From Bombardia bombarda (lineage: Eukaryota > Ascomycota > Sordariomycetes > Sordariales > Lasiosphaeriaceae): a DNA stretch of 20,491 nt. Positions within the stretch are counted from its first letter, which is position 1. Each line of letters starts with the position of its first letter. The stretch is taken from positions 1-20,491 of the forward strand of contig JAULSR010000016.1 in the NCBI GenBank assembly GCA_030512295.1. Reading direction: 5' to 3'. The notes beneath the pieces were generated by a model that saw only the letters and a list, made by a program, of their open reading frames with translations, ran no database searches and was not told where the DNA came from. Below are positions 1 to 9,950 of the stretch, piece by piece. A program made the position numbers and the translations under genes.

Positions 1-254
1 ATCCCTAAGCATATGCTAGTTATCTTATTAATTATATATATAAGCAGCGGCCCTCGCCTACCTTCCGTTACGAGGGCTAAGTTAAAGTCTTACGCCAATA
101 CTAATCATTACTCGCTTTTTTAACTATCTTTATTGCTCGCCTGCTTAATTATCTTTATTATAACTACTTTAATTAGGCGTATCTGCCTTTTTTTATAATT
201 CTTTAACCTTTATATACCACATAATAACGATCGAGCCGGTTATTATAATAGGTA
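1..254 (+). repeat. 5' LTR of Gypsy copy A (left end outside the window)
   Basis: This matches the LTRs at 5504, 18766, 19101 and 19244. Shared landmarks are a TATA-like run followed by AAGCAGCGGCC (about 34-52), the block ACCTTCCGTTACGAGGGCTA, and the end near ATCGAGCCGGTTATTATAATAGGTA. Comparison with the LTR at 19244 places the end at 254, where expected CA reads TA. About 40 bases of the LTR lie before the window. It is more mutated than the 3' LTR of the same element. Confidence 0.85.
34..46 (+). promoter_or_regulatory. LTR TATA box
   Basis: A TATATATATAAG run sits just upstream of the conserved AAGCAGCGGCC block. It recurs at the same place in the LTRs at about 5570, 19150 and 19315, so it is probably the U3 core promoter of this Gypsy family. 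Conservation among copies supports the call; the transcription start is not visible. Confidence 0.5.
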
Positions 255-421
255 ACAACCGCGGGAAAGAAAAAGCCACTCCTCAAGCTGGCCCGTTACG
301 GAGGACCGCCTTTGAAAACTTTAAAAATATCGACAGCCAGATTCCCGATTACTAAAAAGAAGGAAAGTCCCTAACTATAAGAGCCTAACCAACGCTAGAA
401 CTCCTAGCCACCCCCTCTATT

Positions 422-1400
422 ATAGATACTTAGCAGTTCTAAGTTATAATAATGTAAGCTATAGCTAACGTTTCTATTAGTTTCGGTAACCTCGGCGCTA
501 TTTTAGCTAATTTTAATAATTAAGGAGGGCCGTTTCGGCCGAAAGACGACCGCTCCTTTACTTACGTAGTTAATAAGCTAAAAGTTAACGCTTCTTTTTA
601 AAATAAGGAGAATTAGATTTAAATTATAAAATAAAGGAATGCCACCCATTAAAATTAACTTTAATAGCTTTAGGTTTAATAAGCTAGTATTTAAATAGAA
701 CCCGAAATATAATAATAATAGCGGGCTTATTAAAAGCAGTTCTATAATAAAAATTTCGAATAAATTATATAGCGGGAATTTAAAAATTATATTAGTTTGA
801 ACTATTTCGATAATAAGTTTAATAAAGTCTAAGCTTATAAAGATTAATTAATATATAATTAATACGGTAAATCTTTTTAAAAATTTTATTAGGAATAGGT
901 TACATTAGTTTAACGCCTCTTTAAAATAGAAATCGATAGCACTTTTATAAGTTGGAATTATTAAATCAAATTCGACCGTTTTTATTATAATCGGTATATT
1001 AAAGCCGTCTTTAATATTACTTTAATTAAAAACTATATCGAATGGTACAAATATATTTAATTCGTTAAATTTTATTTATAAAATGGTAATAATTAAAATA
1101 CTTACCGTAAAAAATTAAGCTTTTTTACTAGCTTTAATAAATCTTAAAAACTACCGCATATTATAAAAGGAGTTTATTTAAGACTTTATTACGATAAAGC
1201 TTAAATTTAACGTAACGAATTTTAAGATTTATTTATAAAAGACTCCTTCCTTTTATACGGACCCTTTCCTTACGTATTATTAACCACTTAAACGCTATTT
1301 TATACGAAAAAGCTTATTATATATTATAATTATAATAAATTAAAATATATATAATATTAATATACTATTTTGCGTATTATAATTATATTAAATTCGAACG
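422..1400 (+). pseudogene. gag relic of Gypsy copy A with a decayed CCHC zinc knuckle
   Basis: The position matching the gag ATG of copy B (19703) reads ATA at 422, a G-to-A loss of the start. The frame stays open to mutation-type reading (only TAA/TAG where glutamine or tryptophan is expected) to about 1363. At 1322-1363, in the same frame, the pattern is Y-Y-N-Y-N-K-L-K-Y-I-stop-Y-stop-Y. This is what C-x2-C-x4-H-x4-C becomes when every TGY and CAY is turned into TAY. The knuckle lies 300 codons after the lost ATG, a normal place for the nucleocapsid end of Gag. The protein would have packaged element RNA in virus-like particles; it is dead here. The 3' boundary is approximate. Confidence 0.7.
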
Positions 1401-2039
1401 TTTAAATTTAAAACGTCGAGATTAAAAATAATAATAATTTTAATAATTTATATTCCGGCCTTTTTAATTCGAAGGACGATTTAAAAAATAAAAAATAATA
1501 AATAATAACTTTAATCGATTTATTTAAATTATTTATAAAAAAATAAAGCTAAGCCTTATTTTTATTATTTAAAGTAGCACTTATTCCTAACGCCGTAATT
1601 AAAAGGCTATTTTATTAACGATAATTATCGATATTAATATAAAGGTATAAATTAATTATATAAATTACTAGTTTTATTAAATATATTATATCTTTACTTT
1701 TTTAAAAGTTAAAGGTTTTAATTTATTATAATTTATTAATTTTAATAATAATTAAATAAAAAATTATAGTATTTTTTACTTTATTTTTTAATTTATAAAT
1801 TTATATAAAAACGCCCGTTTTATTTCTTAATTTTTTTATAAAATTAAATAATTAAAAAGGTTCCCGCTAATATTATAAAGAAACTTAAATATAGGATTTA
1901 AAAGTATAACTCTTTATATTACTTTTAATACCTTTAAATAAAATTATTATTTGGAAATTTTACCGAAAGAAATCGCTTAAAACGTTTTTAATAGCGCTTT
2001 CGCTTTTACCGCTATAGTTTTAACGTTATTATTAAACTT

Positions 2040-5000
2040 AAAAAAAGCTATATCGATATATTCGACGGTTTAAAGCTAGAGCTAAGCCTAGCACCTCTAC
2101 CTTTAAAACTCGCTTATTATACGGCCGTTTTTTCGAAATAAATAACTCGAAATTTAATATTTTTAAAAAAATCGAATATTATATCGATTTAATAAAAGGA
2201 TTTATATTATTATAAAGTTATATTTATTTATTTAATTAAATTTAATTTAACGAATTAGCCTTTTATATTCGGAAGAATTTTATTAACGGTCGAATTATAA
2301 AAAGTAATAACTTTACCGGTATTTTTATTATCTTTATCTTTAAAAAAATAAAATTATACGTTTATATATAAATTATAAAAAGTTAAATAAAATTATTATT
2401 AAAAACTAATACCCGTTATCGTTAATTAACGACCTTATAAACCGTTTTATTAGTATTTAGTTTTTTATTAAGTTTAATTTAAAAGATATTTATTATTAGA
2501 TTAAAGTCTGTAAAGTTAATTAATAAAAAACCGCTTTTAAAACTTACTATAAATAATTTAAATATATTATTATATCGTTCGAATTAATTAATATGCCGGT
2601 TATTTTCTAAGTTTATATTAATAAAGTTTTAATTAGTTTAATAAATATATTTTATATCGTTTATTTTAATAATATTTTTATTTATTTCGTTATTTATAAA
2701 AAATATATTTATTATATTTTAAAAGTTTTTAACTATTTTAAATAAGTTTAGTTTTTTATTAAATAATTAAAATATTCCTTTTATTAAAATTAAATTAAAT
2801 TTTTAAATTTTATTATTAATTATTAAAATATTTCGATAAATTTAAAACGAATTAAAACTATTTAAAAATAATTTATATTTTAGTTAATTAAAAAGATATA
2901 AATCTTCCTTAAATTCGTTAATTTTTACCGCCGGTTTATTTATAAATATTTTAAAATTATTACCTTTATTACTATTTTATTAAAAGGAAAAGCGAACTTT
3001 TTCTAATAGCCGTTAAAGGCTAATATTATTTTCGAATAATTTAAATTAATTTTTAATTAAATTAATTTTTTAATTTATTAAAAATTAAACCGTTAAACCC
3101 GAATTAAAACGGACGTTAATAACTAAATAATTTTAAAAATTTTCTTATAATTAATTAATTTATAATAACGTTTAATAGCTTATTAATCGAAAAAACTTAT
3201 TAATATTAAACTTTAATAAGCTATTAATTAAAAGAAACTTATCGCTATTATTAAATCTTTTAAATATTAAGGTTATTATTTAAGCGGTACCGATTAAAAG
3301 TTTTTAATTTTAACCAATTATAAAGCATTTAAAAAAATAATCGTAGCTTTAATTCGAAACCTTAAAAGTTATTTAATTAAATAAATATATCGTTTATTTT
3401 TTTTTAATTTTAATATTAAATACTAGCCTAAAGTTACTAATTTTACCGACTTTTTTTTTAAAAAATTTAATTATATAATAAAAAAAATCGTTTATAATAA
3501 TATATTACTTATTTTAATTAAAAAACTATAATTAATAATAAAATTATTAATAATTATAAAAATAATTATAATTTAAATTAAAATAAAAGTATAAAAAAAA
3601 TCGTATTTTTAAAAATATTACCGAACAATTAAACGAATTAAATAAACTTTTTAACGTTTTCGAATTAAAAATATAATTAAAGTTTTAACTATAATACGCT
3701 TTACTTTCGGGGTTACCGGATATATTATATTTAATAAAACGAAGCCTCGAAAAAAAAGTTATTAATAGGATGGATATATCTTAATAGAAGGGCTAGGACG
3801 CCGTATTAAAAAAACTAATATAAACTTGTTAAAATAAACGATTTTGCTAAAGCGGTTAAAATAAAAGGTCGAAAAGTAATTATAATAAGAAGCTTAAAGT
3901 ACCGACCTATTAATTCTTTATACGGTTATAATAAAGGTTTATATTAATAAAATAATTAAAAAATAGGATCTTAAGTATAAGTTTTATAGGTTAATTATTA
4001 CCTTTTAAAAAAGGGATTTCGAATATAAAAGCCGTATTAAAAAAGTATTTGAAAGTTAAAAATACGCGGGTATTAGGATTTAAAATAAACTAAAAAACGA
4101 TAACGTTAATAATAAAAAAGCTTTCCGTTATAAAAGTAAATTAATAATTTTTACCGCGCCCGTAATATATAAAAAGCTTATACATTTATATTATAATAAC
4201 CCTAAAGCCGGGTATTTTAAAAGCTATAAAATAATAGATTTATTAAAACAAAAATTTTATTAAAAAAATTTAAATACAGAAATATAAACTTATATAAAAT
4301 AATATTAAATATATTTAAATAACTAATAACTTTAATATAAATTATATAATAAATTTAATTTATTATTACTATTTATTTAACCTTTTAAAAAAATTAATTT
4401 AAATTTTATTATTAAATTATTACTTTATTAATATAAAGACTATATTATAAATATTATTTTTATAATAATAAATCGGTTTATAAAAGTCGCGCTTTTTATT
4501 TTAATTATTATTATTATTATAATAGTCGAATTAATTTAATTATTTTATAAGTATATAAAATATCGATTTAATACGCCGATAAGTATAATTTCCGATTAAA
4601 ATTCCCTATTAATTAATAAGTTTTAAGTAGAACTTTTTAAAATTTATTAAATTAAATAAAAGCTTTTTACGGTTTATTATTTATAAACCGATAATTAATT
4701 AAAACGAATATATTAAAATTTATAATATTATTTATAATACTTCGCCGATAAAAAGGCCTAATAGGCGCCACTACTCTTTAAAGCCGAGTTCGCGTATAAT
4801 AATAATATATATATAACTATCGGTATAAATCCGTTCGAAGCGTTATATAACTATTACCTTCGAATAATAAATTATATACCTTCGGTATAACTAAAAATAT
4901 AAAAGGTTTATAAATAATTAAATAAGCTAACCTATTTAAAGGAAAAAATATACTATTATTAATAAAAGCTATAAATTTATAAAAAAAATATTACAACGTA

Positions 5001-5210
5001 TAATATTAATAAATCGAATTTAAAATAAGAAAGATAATTAAACTCTCTATATAAAACTTTCGCTTTAAAACCGGAAAAAAGCTAGTACCAAGATTCATCC
5101 CGGTTAAAGTTATCGGAAAGATCGGTACGTAAGTATATAAGATCCGGCTACCGGCTAAATATACCCAACTTTATAACGTTTTCCTTATCTCTTTATTAAA
5201 AAAGTAGTTA
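2040..5210 (+). pseudogene. Gypsy pol relic: reverse transcriptase, RNase H region, integrase
   Basis: In frame 1, RT is clear from about 2349: YINYKKLN, then YPLSLINDLI, then FNLKDIYY at 2473 (motif A, normally FDLKDAYH), PVIF, and VYFNNIFIY with YFNN at 2662-2673 (normally YxDD). FVNFYRRFIYKYFKI near 2915 is the stretch after the RT thumb. Integrase follows: NFIIKLL at 4402 (first Asp read as Asn), ISD at 4594 (second Asp intact), LKR at 4702 (Glu read as Lys). The last two are 36 codons apart, a DD35E spacing, and all three are in one frame. AEFAYNNN and INPFEALYNYY follow near 4790-4850. A one-base slip near 5075 shifts the tail, which reads RFIPVKVIGKIGT then NVFLISLLKK, into frame 0. 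RT and integrase are inactive. The start of pol and the protease were not located. Confidence 0.9.
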
Positions 5211-5489
5211 ATAACTAAAGGATAAAAGGTATTACTATTACCAAAACTAATCGAAAAAAAAAAAAATAAAAAATAAAAGATATTATAAAATATAAAAATA
5301 AAAAAAGCAAAAAAAGTTCCTAATTAAATAAATAGAATAGCCCGTTAAATATAACACCTAAAAACCTAAAGAACACTTAGCTAACGTATAAAAAATACTT
5401 TAGAGATACGAAAAGAAAGCAAAATAAAGGTATAAGAAGTAGAATAATTAAAAGATAAAGGTTAAAAATCGACGAAAACGTCAACCTAC

Positions 5490-5503
5490 GGGGGGGGGAT
5501 AAT
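5490..5503 (+). other. polypurine tract before the 3' LTR
   Basis: Nine consecutive G followed by ATAAT lie directly before the LTR start at 5504 (TATAAAAATATCGG, the mutated form of TGTAARGATATCGG). In LTR retrotransposons this is the plus-strand primer site. Its position fixes the start of the LTR. Confidence 0.75.
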
Positions 5504-5738
5504 TATAAAAATATCGGACATCCTTAAACATATATTAAAGCATCCTTAAACACATATTAGTTATCCTACTAACTATATATATAAGCAGCGGCCCTCGCCC
5601 ACCTTCCGTTACAAGGGCCAAATTAAAATCTTGTACCAATACCAATCATTGCTCGCTTTCCCAACTATCTTCATTGCTCGCCTGCCCAGTTGTTTTCATT
5701 GTAACCACCTTAATTAGGCGTACCTGCCTTCTCTTACA
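5504..5738 (+). repeat. 3' LTR of Gypsy copy A, truncated at its 3' end
   Basis: This matches the LTR at 19244-19535 from its first base to CTTCTCTTACA, then stops; the last 50-odd bases are missing and unrelated AT-rich sequence follows. It keeps many CpA and TpG steps (for example CATTGCTCGCC and CCCAGTTG) that the 5' LTR and body of the same element have lost. Either RIP spared it or it came from another copy by recombination. Confidence 0.85.
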
Positions 5739-7006
5739 TTAATGTTCATAAAATAATCGGCGAATATTTTAAAAAAAACCGTTATTATTTTTTATTATTA
5801 AAAAACTAAAAAATATTTATTAATTTTAATATTAATTATCTTTTTATAAATATTAATTATTATTTTACCTTTTAAATAAATATTTATAAAATAAATTTAA
5901 TATATTTATTAAAGAAATAATATAAATTAAAAATAAAATAATTTAAAATTTTACTTTTTTAATTTTTAAAAGCAAATTAATTTTTTATAATGTTTTTATT
6001 TTTTTTTATAAAAGCTTTAAATCTTAAAGGCGGATATTATTAAAAAAGTTAAAAAATTAAAATATTAAAAACAAAAATCTTTTTATTACGAAGGTTATCG
6101 TTTTTAATAATTAATCCGTTACATTTAATTTAAATTTAATTAATTTAAATTTAAATATTATTAATTTAAATTACGAAATTCTTTAAATTTTTTTAATAAA
6201 TATTATTTTTAATTTATTACTTTTTCTAATAAAATTAATAATATTAATTCGTAATATTATAAATTTTTTTTTAAACTTATTAATTTATAAAAAATATTTA
6301 TTTTTTTAATTAATAAAAGTATTTTTTTAATTAATAATAATTTTTATAATGATATTAATTTAAATAAAAATACTTTAAAAAGTTTTAAAATTTATATTAT
6401 TCCCGTTCTTTTTAAACAATTTAATAATCTTTATAATAAATTTAAAAAAAAGTTAATTAATAAATAAATGATTTATATTATTATTTATATTATTTAAAGC
6501 TTAAACGAAATAAAAAAGGTTAACTCTTTTGAAATATTTTATAAAAATTATTTTTTAAATTATTTAAAAGGGGGGATCCATAGCCGGAAAGCTTATAAAT
6601 AAAATAAAAATAATTATAATAAGCTAATTTAATTTAATTAATATAAATATAAATATTAAAATATTTATTTTATTAAAAAAATTAATCATAATTATTAACT
6701 TAAATTATAATTATAATTTTAAAAATACCGGTAATATTTAATTAAATACTTTAATTAATTAAAGATTTTAATAGTAAGTAAATCGTTTTAATTATTAAGT
6801 TTAAAAATATAGCATATTAATAAGGCGCTCGAATCGATTTTTTAAAAAAGCTTTAGTATATTACGCTATATATAAATACTTCGCGACTATACGGTTAGTA
6901 AAAATATAAAAAGAATTTTATAATAGCGTAAAGAAAAGGCTTTCTAATAATCTCGGAAGGATTATAGGTAAATAATTACGCGTAGTATAATTAAGGTACA
7001 ACTAAC
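5739..7006. other. AT-rich unclassified repeat relic
   Basis: About 1.27 kb of extremely AT-rich sequence with the RIP pattern, starting where the Gypsy LTR is cut and ending at the LTR-like repeat at 7007. No complete gene can be read. A ghost reading frame in its second half is described separately. The sequence is probably a dead mobile element whose family I cannot recognise. No terminal repeats were found. Confidence 0.6.
6343..6996 (+). pseudogene. ghost reading frame of an unrecognised element protein
   Basis: One frame (codon 6351-6353 and codon 6825-6827 are in register) runs for roughly 215 codons, broken by about twenty stops that are all TAA or TAG and never TGA. That is how a glutamine-rich frame looks after RIP. 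Readable pieces include IYIIPVLFKQFNNLY, then GGIHSRKAYK near 6573, then HINKALESIF and ILRDYTVSKNIKRIL near 6813-6890, and a basic Lys/Arg-rich end. I do not recognise the family. A transposon protein with a basic, possibly coiled C-terminus is a guess from context. The frame stops being distinct at the LTR-like repeat. Confidence 0.4.
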
Positions 7007-7212
7007 TATAACGGGCTGGATTTTGGGTGCACTTTGTGATATTTATAATTGCACGCCGGAACTAACTATCCGGGTGCCCAAGCCAGGGTTTTATCCCTGG
7101 AAAGGCTGACTAAGGTGCTGACTAAGGTGCTGTCACGTGCTAGTGCCTTGGCGCCAAGGCGCTAGTACTCCACGGACTGTTCCACACCTAGGAGCGGGCT
7201 AGGCCCGTGACA
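7007..7212 (+). repeat. putative LTR (about 206 bp), left copy
   Basis: The left 130 bases recur, in the same orientation, at 18638-18765. The left copy starts TATAACGGGC and ends GCCCGTGACA; with the second base restored to G (RIP) these ends form an imperfect TG..CA inverted pair, as in LTRs. Inside are a CCAGGG/CCCTGG hairpin (7083-7100), a 12-base tandem GACTAAGGTGCT, and a palindrome. No target duplication is evident, so it is not a clean solo LTR. It is much less mutated than the right copy. It marks the left edge of the gene island. The family is not known. Confidence 0.5.
7140..7165. repeat. 26-base near-perfect palindrome
   Basis: The core is GCCTTGGCGCCAAGGC, a perfect 16-base palindrome, flanked by CTAGT and GCTAG, so the arms are 13 bases with a single mismatch. 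It lies within the putative LTR. It may be a strong hairpin or a protein-binding site; nothing shows which. Confidence 0.6.
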
Positions 7213-7661
7213 CGAGGTGGTTCCAGTATTTCCCCCCCTGGCAGCCCACGATGTCTCGACCCCAGTAACGCACCACCTCCTTTAAAGCAGAGAGGCACTT
7301 CGACCTGATCCTGGATCCATCTATAGCAACACTAAGAAAGCAATCCCACCGCGCTGTATCGTCCTCCTTATTTGTTAATAATGGCCGACTTGAATCTCTG
7401 TCCTTGTCGGCTTCCGCCGTCTGTATTCGGGACACTCAATAAGATGGTGATCAGGATCTGATCTAGCATGCTGATCGAGCAGCTTACCCCGTTTACGTAT
7501 GCACAGCTCGTATCTCTCCGTATCGGTCTCGTAAAGGCGGAGTTCTTCGCAAAGTAGTCGACTTGCCAAGCTTGGTCGCGCGTCAAAACCAGGGAGTCAT
7601 CAGTTCGGCGTCCGGAAGTTTTTCGAGGGGCGGGACAGGCGAGTCGGTAGCATCCGGACAC
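7199..7661 (-). pseudogene. possible LINE-type retroelement end (weak)
   Basis: On the minus strand a 64-codon stretch (7375-7569) contains C-I-R-K-R-G-K, then D-P-D-H-H-L-I-E-C-P-E-Y-R-R-R. This resembles the Cys/His-rich H..L..CP.Y...R motif found near the end of the RNase H/pol protein of fungal LINE-like elements. A neighbouring frame (7199-7435) continues with LLTNKEDD and could be its frameshifted tail. The match is short, the frames are broken, and I cannot identify RT upstream. An unrelated degraded gene is equally possible. Confidence 0.25.
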
Positions 7662-7685
7662 GAAGCCGGTGGTACGCCGCGTCCC

Positions 7686-7760
7686 TGGTAGAGCCCCACA
7701 TTCACCGGTTATGTTCGACCAGTTATATAGGTCGCAGACGACTAATGTTACCGGTCTACG
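7686..7760. repeat. dispersed repeat, copy 1 (pairs with 13882-13962)
   Basis: Shares with 13882-13962, in the same orientation, the order GAGCCCCACATT, then TTCGACCAGT, then GGTCG, then GACTAAT, with diverged bases and a small length change between. Both copies lie at the edge of degraded sequence. The likely source is an old mobile element remnant; no coding content is visible. Confidence 0.4.
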
Positions 7761-8030
7761 AGTAGACGAACGAACAACAGGCTACCGCGCCTCACCGTGG
7801 CCTACGCTACATTATATGGCGGTTAATTTCGACGTCGCGGACTCATGCCCATCTCACATGTGCTTGCCAAATGATGGACTGAGGTCTTTGTATAACGCGG
7901 CTATGAAACTACCCAGACATATTCACTCAAAGGTCTGCCGTCTTCGTGCACCAACTTCCTACAAATTCCAGAGAAGACAATTCAAATCCAGCAAGGAGAA
8001 CAATGACGACTCCCGAGCGAGCCCCGTAGT

Positions 8031-9539
8031 CTAGTCTGAAACCGCAACGAAAGAATCCGCCCTCTCCATCCTCTTCCTTTCCGCCCTGGTTCTGTCCATC
8101 CATTGCTACGCCTTCTCCACCGCCGTACGCGAGTTTTTGTGTTCCAGCAGGAAGGATTATATCTCGACTGGCGAGAATTCGTATTCCGGTATCTTCTCAG
8201 CAAATTCGTGTGCACGTCGTTCGACTATTTCGTCATCCTTAGCTAGCTTTCCTAAATCAGGGATATCGTCTTTTGACTGTTTGAAAACCATATAAAAGAG
8301 TCGAAAAACTGCGTCCTTATTAGCATTTGGAAGCTCAATTTTCTGGTCCGCGCAACCAGCCCGTATAAGCGCAGGATCTAAATGCTCAATGTGGTTTGTG
8401 GTCATTATGAGTACTCGACCTTCTTGTGATGCTACCCCGTCGAGAGTATTGAGAAGGTCGGACAGAGCTACTTTTTCTTTGGATTGAGACTTGGCAGAGC
8501 CTTCCTCGGCTTAGCCGTCGTTCGTTTTGGCTTGTCGAGGTCGCGCTATGCCGACAGCATCCACATCTTCCAACAGGAGGACACAGCGAGTGGGGAGCTC
8601 TGCCAACAATATGCTCAGGGAGCGGCTGTCGACGCTAGATAAATTGAGGATATAAATCTCCAAATTAAATTTGCCGGCTACCGACACACACAAACTGGAT
8701 TTTCCGGTCCCGGGCGGTCCATGCAGCAGGTAGCCTCTTCGGTAAGGGATGCCGCGGTTGGCATGCCATGTGTGAGCTTGTGGGTCGAGGAAGGTCTCAA
8801 TGTCTCTTATGAGTCCTGTTTTCTTCTCCTCATCCATAACGACAGTCGAGATTGGTCTGATATCTCTTACTTTCGTCCTTTTCCACTTGCAATCTTGGTG
8901 TTCAAAGATAGGGGTCTTGTTCTGGGTCAGCTTCAGATACTCATCTCGGCACTCATTGAAGAGCTGCTTCAGGATTGTTGGAGATCCGAAGGCTGAGACC
9001 GAAATCACCTCCTCTAGACGAAAGCCAACCTCCTTTGGCATAGAGCGATACCAGAGCAGATGGCCCTTGTAGAAGAAGTAAAACGTTCCGCTCCAGGGTG
9101 AGATGCTCAGAGGTTTCTTCTGCATTTTATCGTCGTCGCCGCCGCGGTGGGACCGTCTGCAGCCGATGTGAGCGATGGACGACCGAGCCCTGTGAGCGAA
9201 TGGTTGAGAGACCAGCCAGGGGATGATCATGTCGTACACCTCGCTAGAATACGAGATGTTGACGTTTGAAGCTGCAAACTGTTAGAAAGCTTCGCGAGTC
9301 GGAAAGAGGGACAAACCGAAATGAGTCTCCGCCAATCCCCACAAGTACTTGGAGACATGTTTGCCCAGGAATACAAGCAACATGCAGATGAACAAGGTCC
9401 GAGCATAGCTATTTATGGCTAGAACCTGTTCGATGGTGGCAAGGATGCCAGTAGAGCCAGGGACGAAGAAGTCCAGGATGGAGACATGGGAGGATGAGAT
9501 GAATGGAGTCAGTGGAGTAGAGTTGTTGAGTGTGGCCAT
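8031..9539 (-). pseudogene. BCS1-like AAA ATPase pseudogene (three in-frame stops)
   Basis: Fungal BCS1-like AAA ATPases are membrane-anchored; the founding member translocates the folded Rieske protein across the inner mitochondrial membrane, but the many fungal paralogues are mostly unassigned. ATG at 9539 (CAAGATGGCC). Exon 1 is 9317-9539, a 45-nt intron is 9272-9316 (GTTTGT, TCTAAC, GCAG), and exon 2 is 8031-9271, together 488 codons without a frameshift. Visible parts: membrane segment about residues 45-62, BCS1_N domain (YDMIIPWLVSQPF from 87), Walker A GPPGTGKS 259-266, Walker B LLLEDVDA 306-313, sensor-1 TTN 365-367, and a C-terminal basic helix. Stops: TAA 8511-8513 (codon 328), TAA 8157-8159 (446), TAG 8106-8108 (463). 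Each is one C-to-T (or G-to-A) step from Gln/Trp. The usual RPGRxD arginine finger reads RAGCAD (378-383). The frame is otherwise intact, so the loss appears recent. Confidence 0.9.
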
Positions 9540-9720
9540 CTTGAGGCGTGGTATGGCTAGCAACTAGAGTGCTGGTGTTGTGGTGGAGGAGCTGGAGGGA
9601 TGTAAGTGATGGGTAAAAGGGGCTGTCGTATGGCAAGCGGCGAGCGGCAAGTCTGACAGCTCAACAGTGTGGGTGATTGAGCGGGAGAGGGAGATTTCCG
9701 GGGAGGAACGAGAACGTGGT

Positions 9721-9729
9721 CTTTATATA
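9721..9729 (-). promoter_or_regulatory. TATA box of the BCS1-like gene
   Basis: The minus strand reads CTATATAAAG about 185 bases upstream of the ATG at 9539, the best TATA element in the region. Inferred from sequence and position only. Confidence 0.45.
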
Positions 9730-9922
9730 GATGTTCAAGGTATGCTCCTTCACAGCATACATCATAGTTGCACGCTCCTGTTCATTGGCTGCAGCAGATC
9801 CTCCCACCGTCCTGCCGAGGAACTCCCCCGCAAGCTCAACCTTCCCCACCTCTCCGTATGTGGAGATGGCCAGCTGTTCATACAAGCCGCATTCATCTTC
9901 AGAACCACCCAGGTGGCTCTGC

Positions 9923-9950
9923 CCGGATGACGTGTCCGTGCCTCATCCGG
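9923..9950. repeat. inverted repeat upstream of the BCS1-like gene
   Basis: Perfect 8-base arms CCGGATGA and TCATCCGG are separated by 12 bases. CCGG-bearing inverted repeats of this sort can bind zinc-cluster factors, and TGACGTG overlaps the left arm. Both ideas are inference; it may be chance. Confidence 0.3.

Larger units (their letters stand above)
1..5738 (+). mobile_element. Ty3/Gypsy LTR retrotransposon, copy A, heavily RIP-mutated
   Basis: This is a nearly complete Ty3/Gypsy element read on the + strand. The order is partial 5' LTR (1-254), gag relic, RT, RNase H region, integrase, a nine-G polypurine tract (5490-5498), and a 3' LTR (from 5504) that breaks off near 5738. Its identity rests on recognisable RT and integrase motifs in one frame (see the pol entry) and on collinearity with the better preserved copy B from 19244. 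The gag relic lies in frame 2 and pol in frame 1, which fits a -1 gag/pol shift or an indel. Every coding part is full of TAA/TAG codons, CpA is almost absent and CpG remains, which is the RIP signature. The element cannot be autonomous. The window begins inside the 5' LTR, so its true left end is not seen. Confidence 0.93.

Noticed and set aside
1..7006. Possible mitochondrial or AT-rich centromeric origin of the AT-rich blocks.
   Set aside because: Readable Gypsy RT and integrase, collinearity with copy B, and C-to-T differences with CpG retained show RIP-mutated retrotransposon instead.
7669..8034. 121-codon plus-strand frame.
   Set aside because: Overlaps the dispersed repeat and the end of the BCS1-like gene on the other strand; composition and sequence look non-coding.
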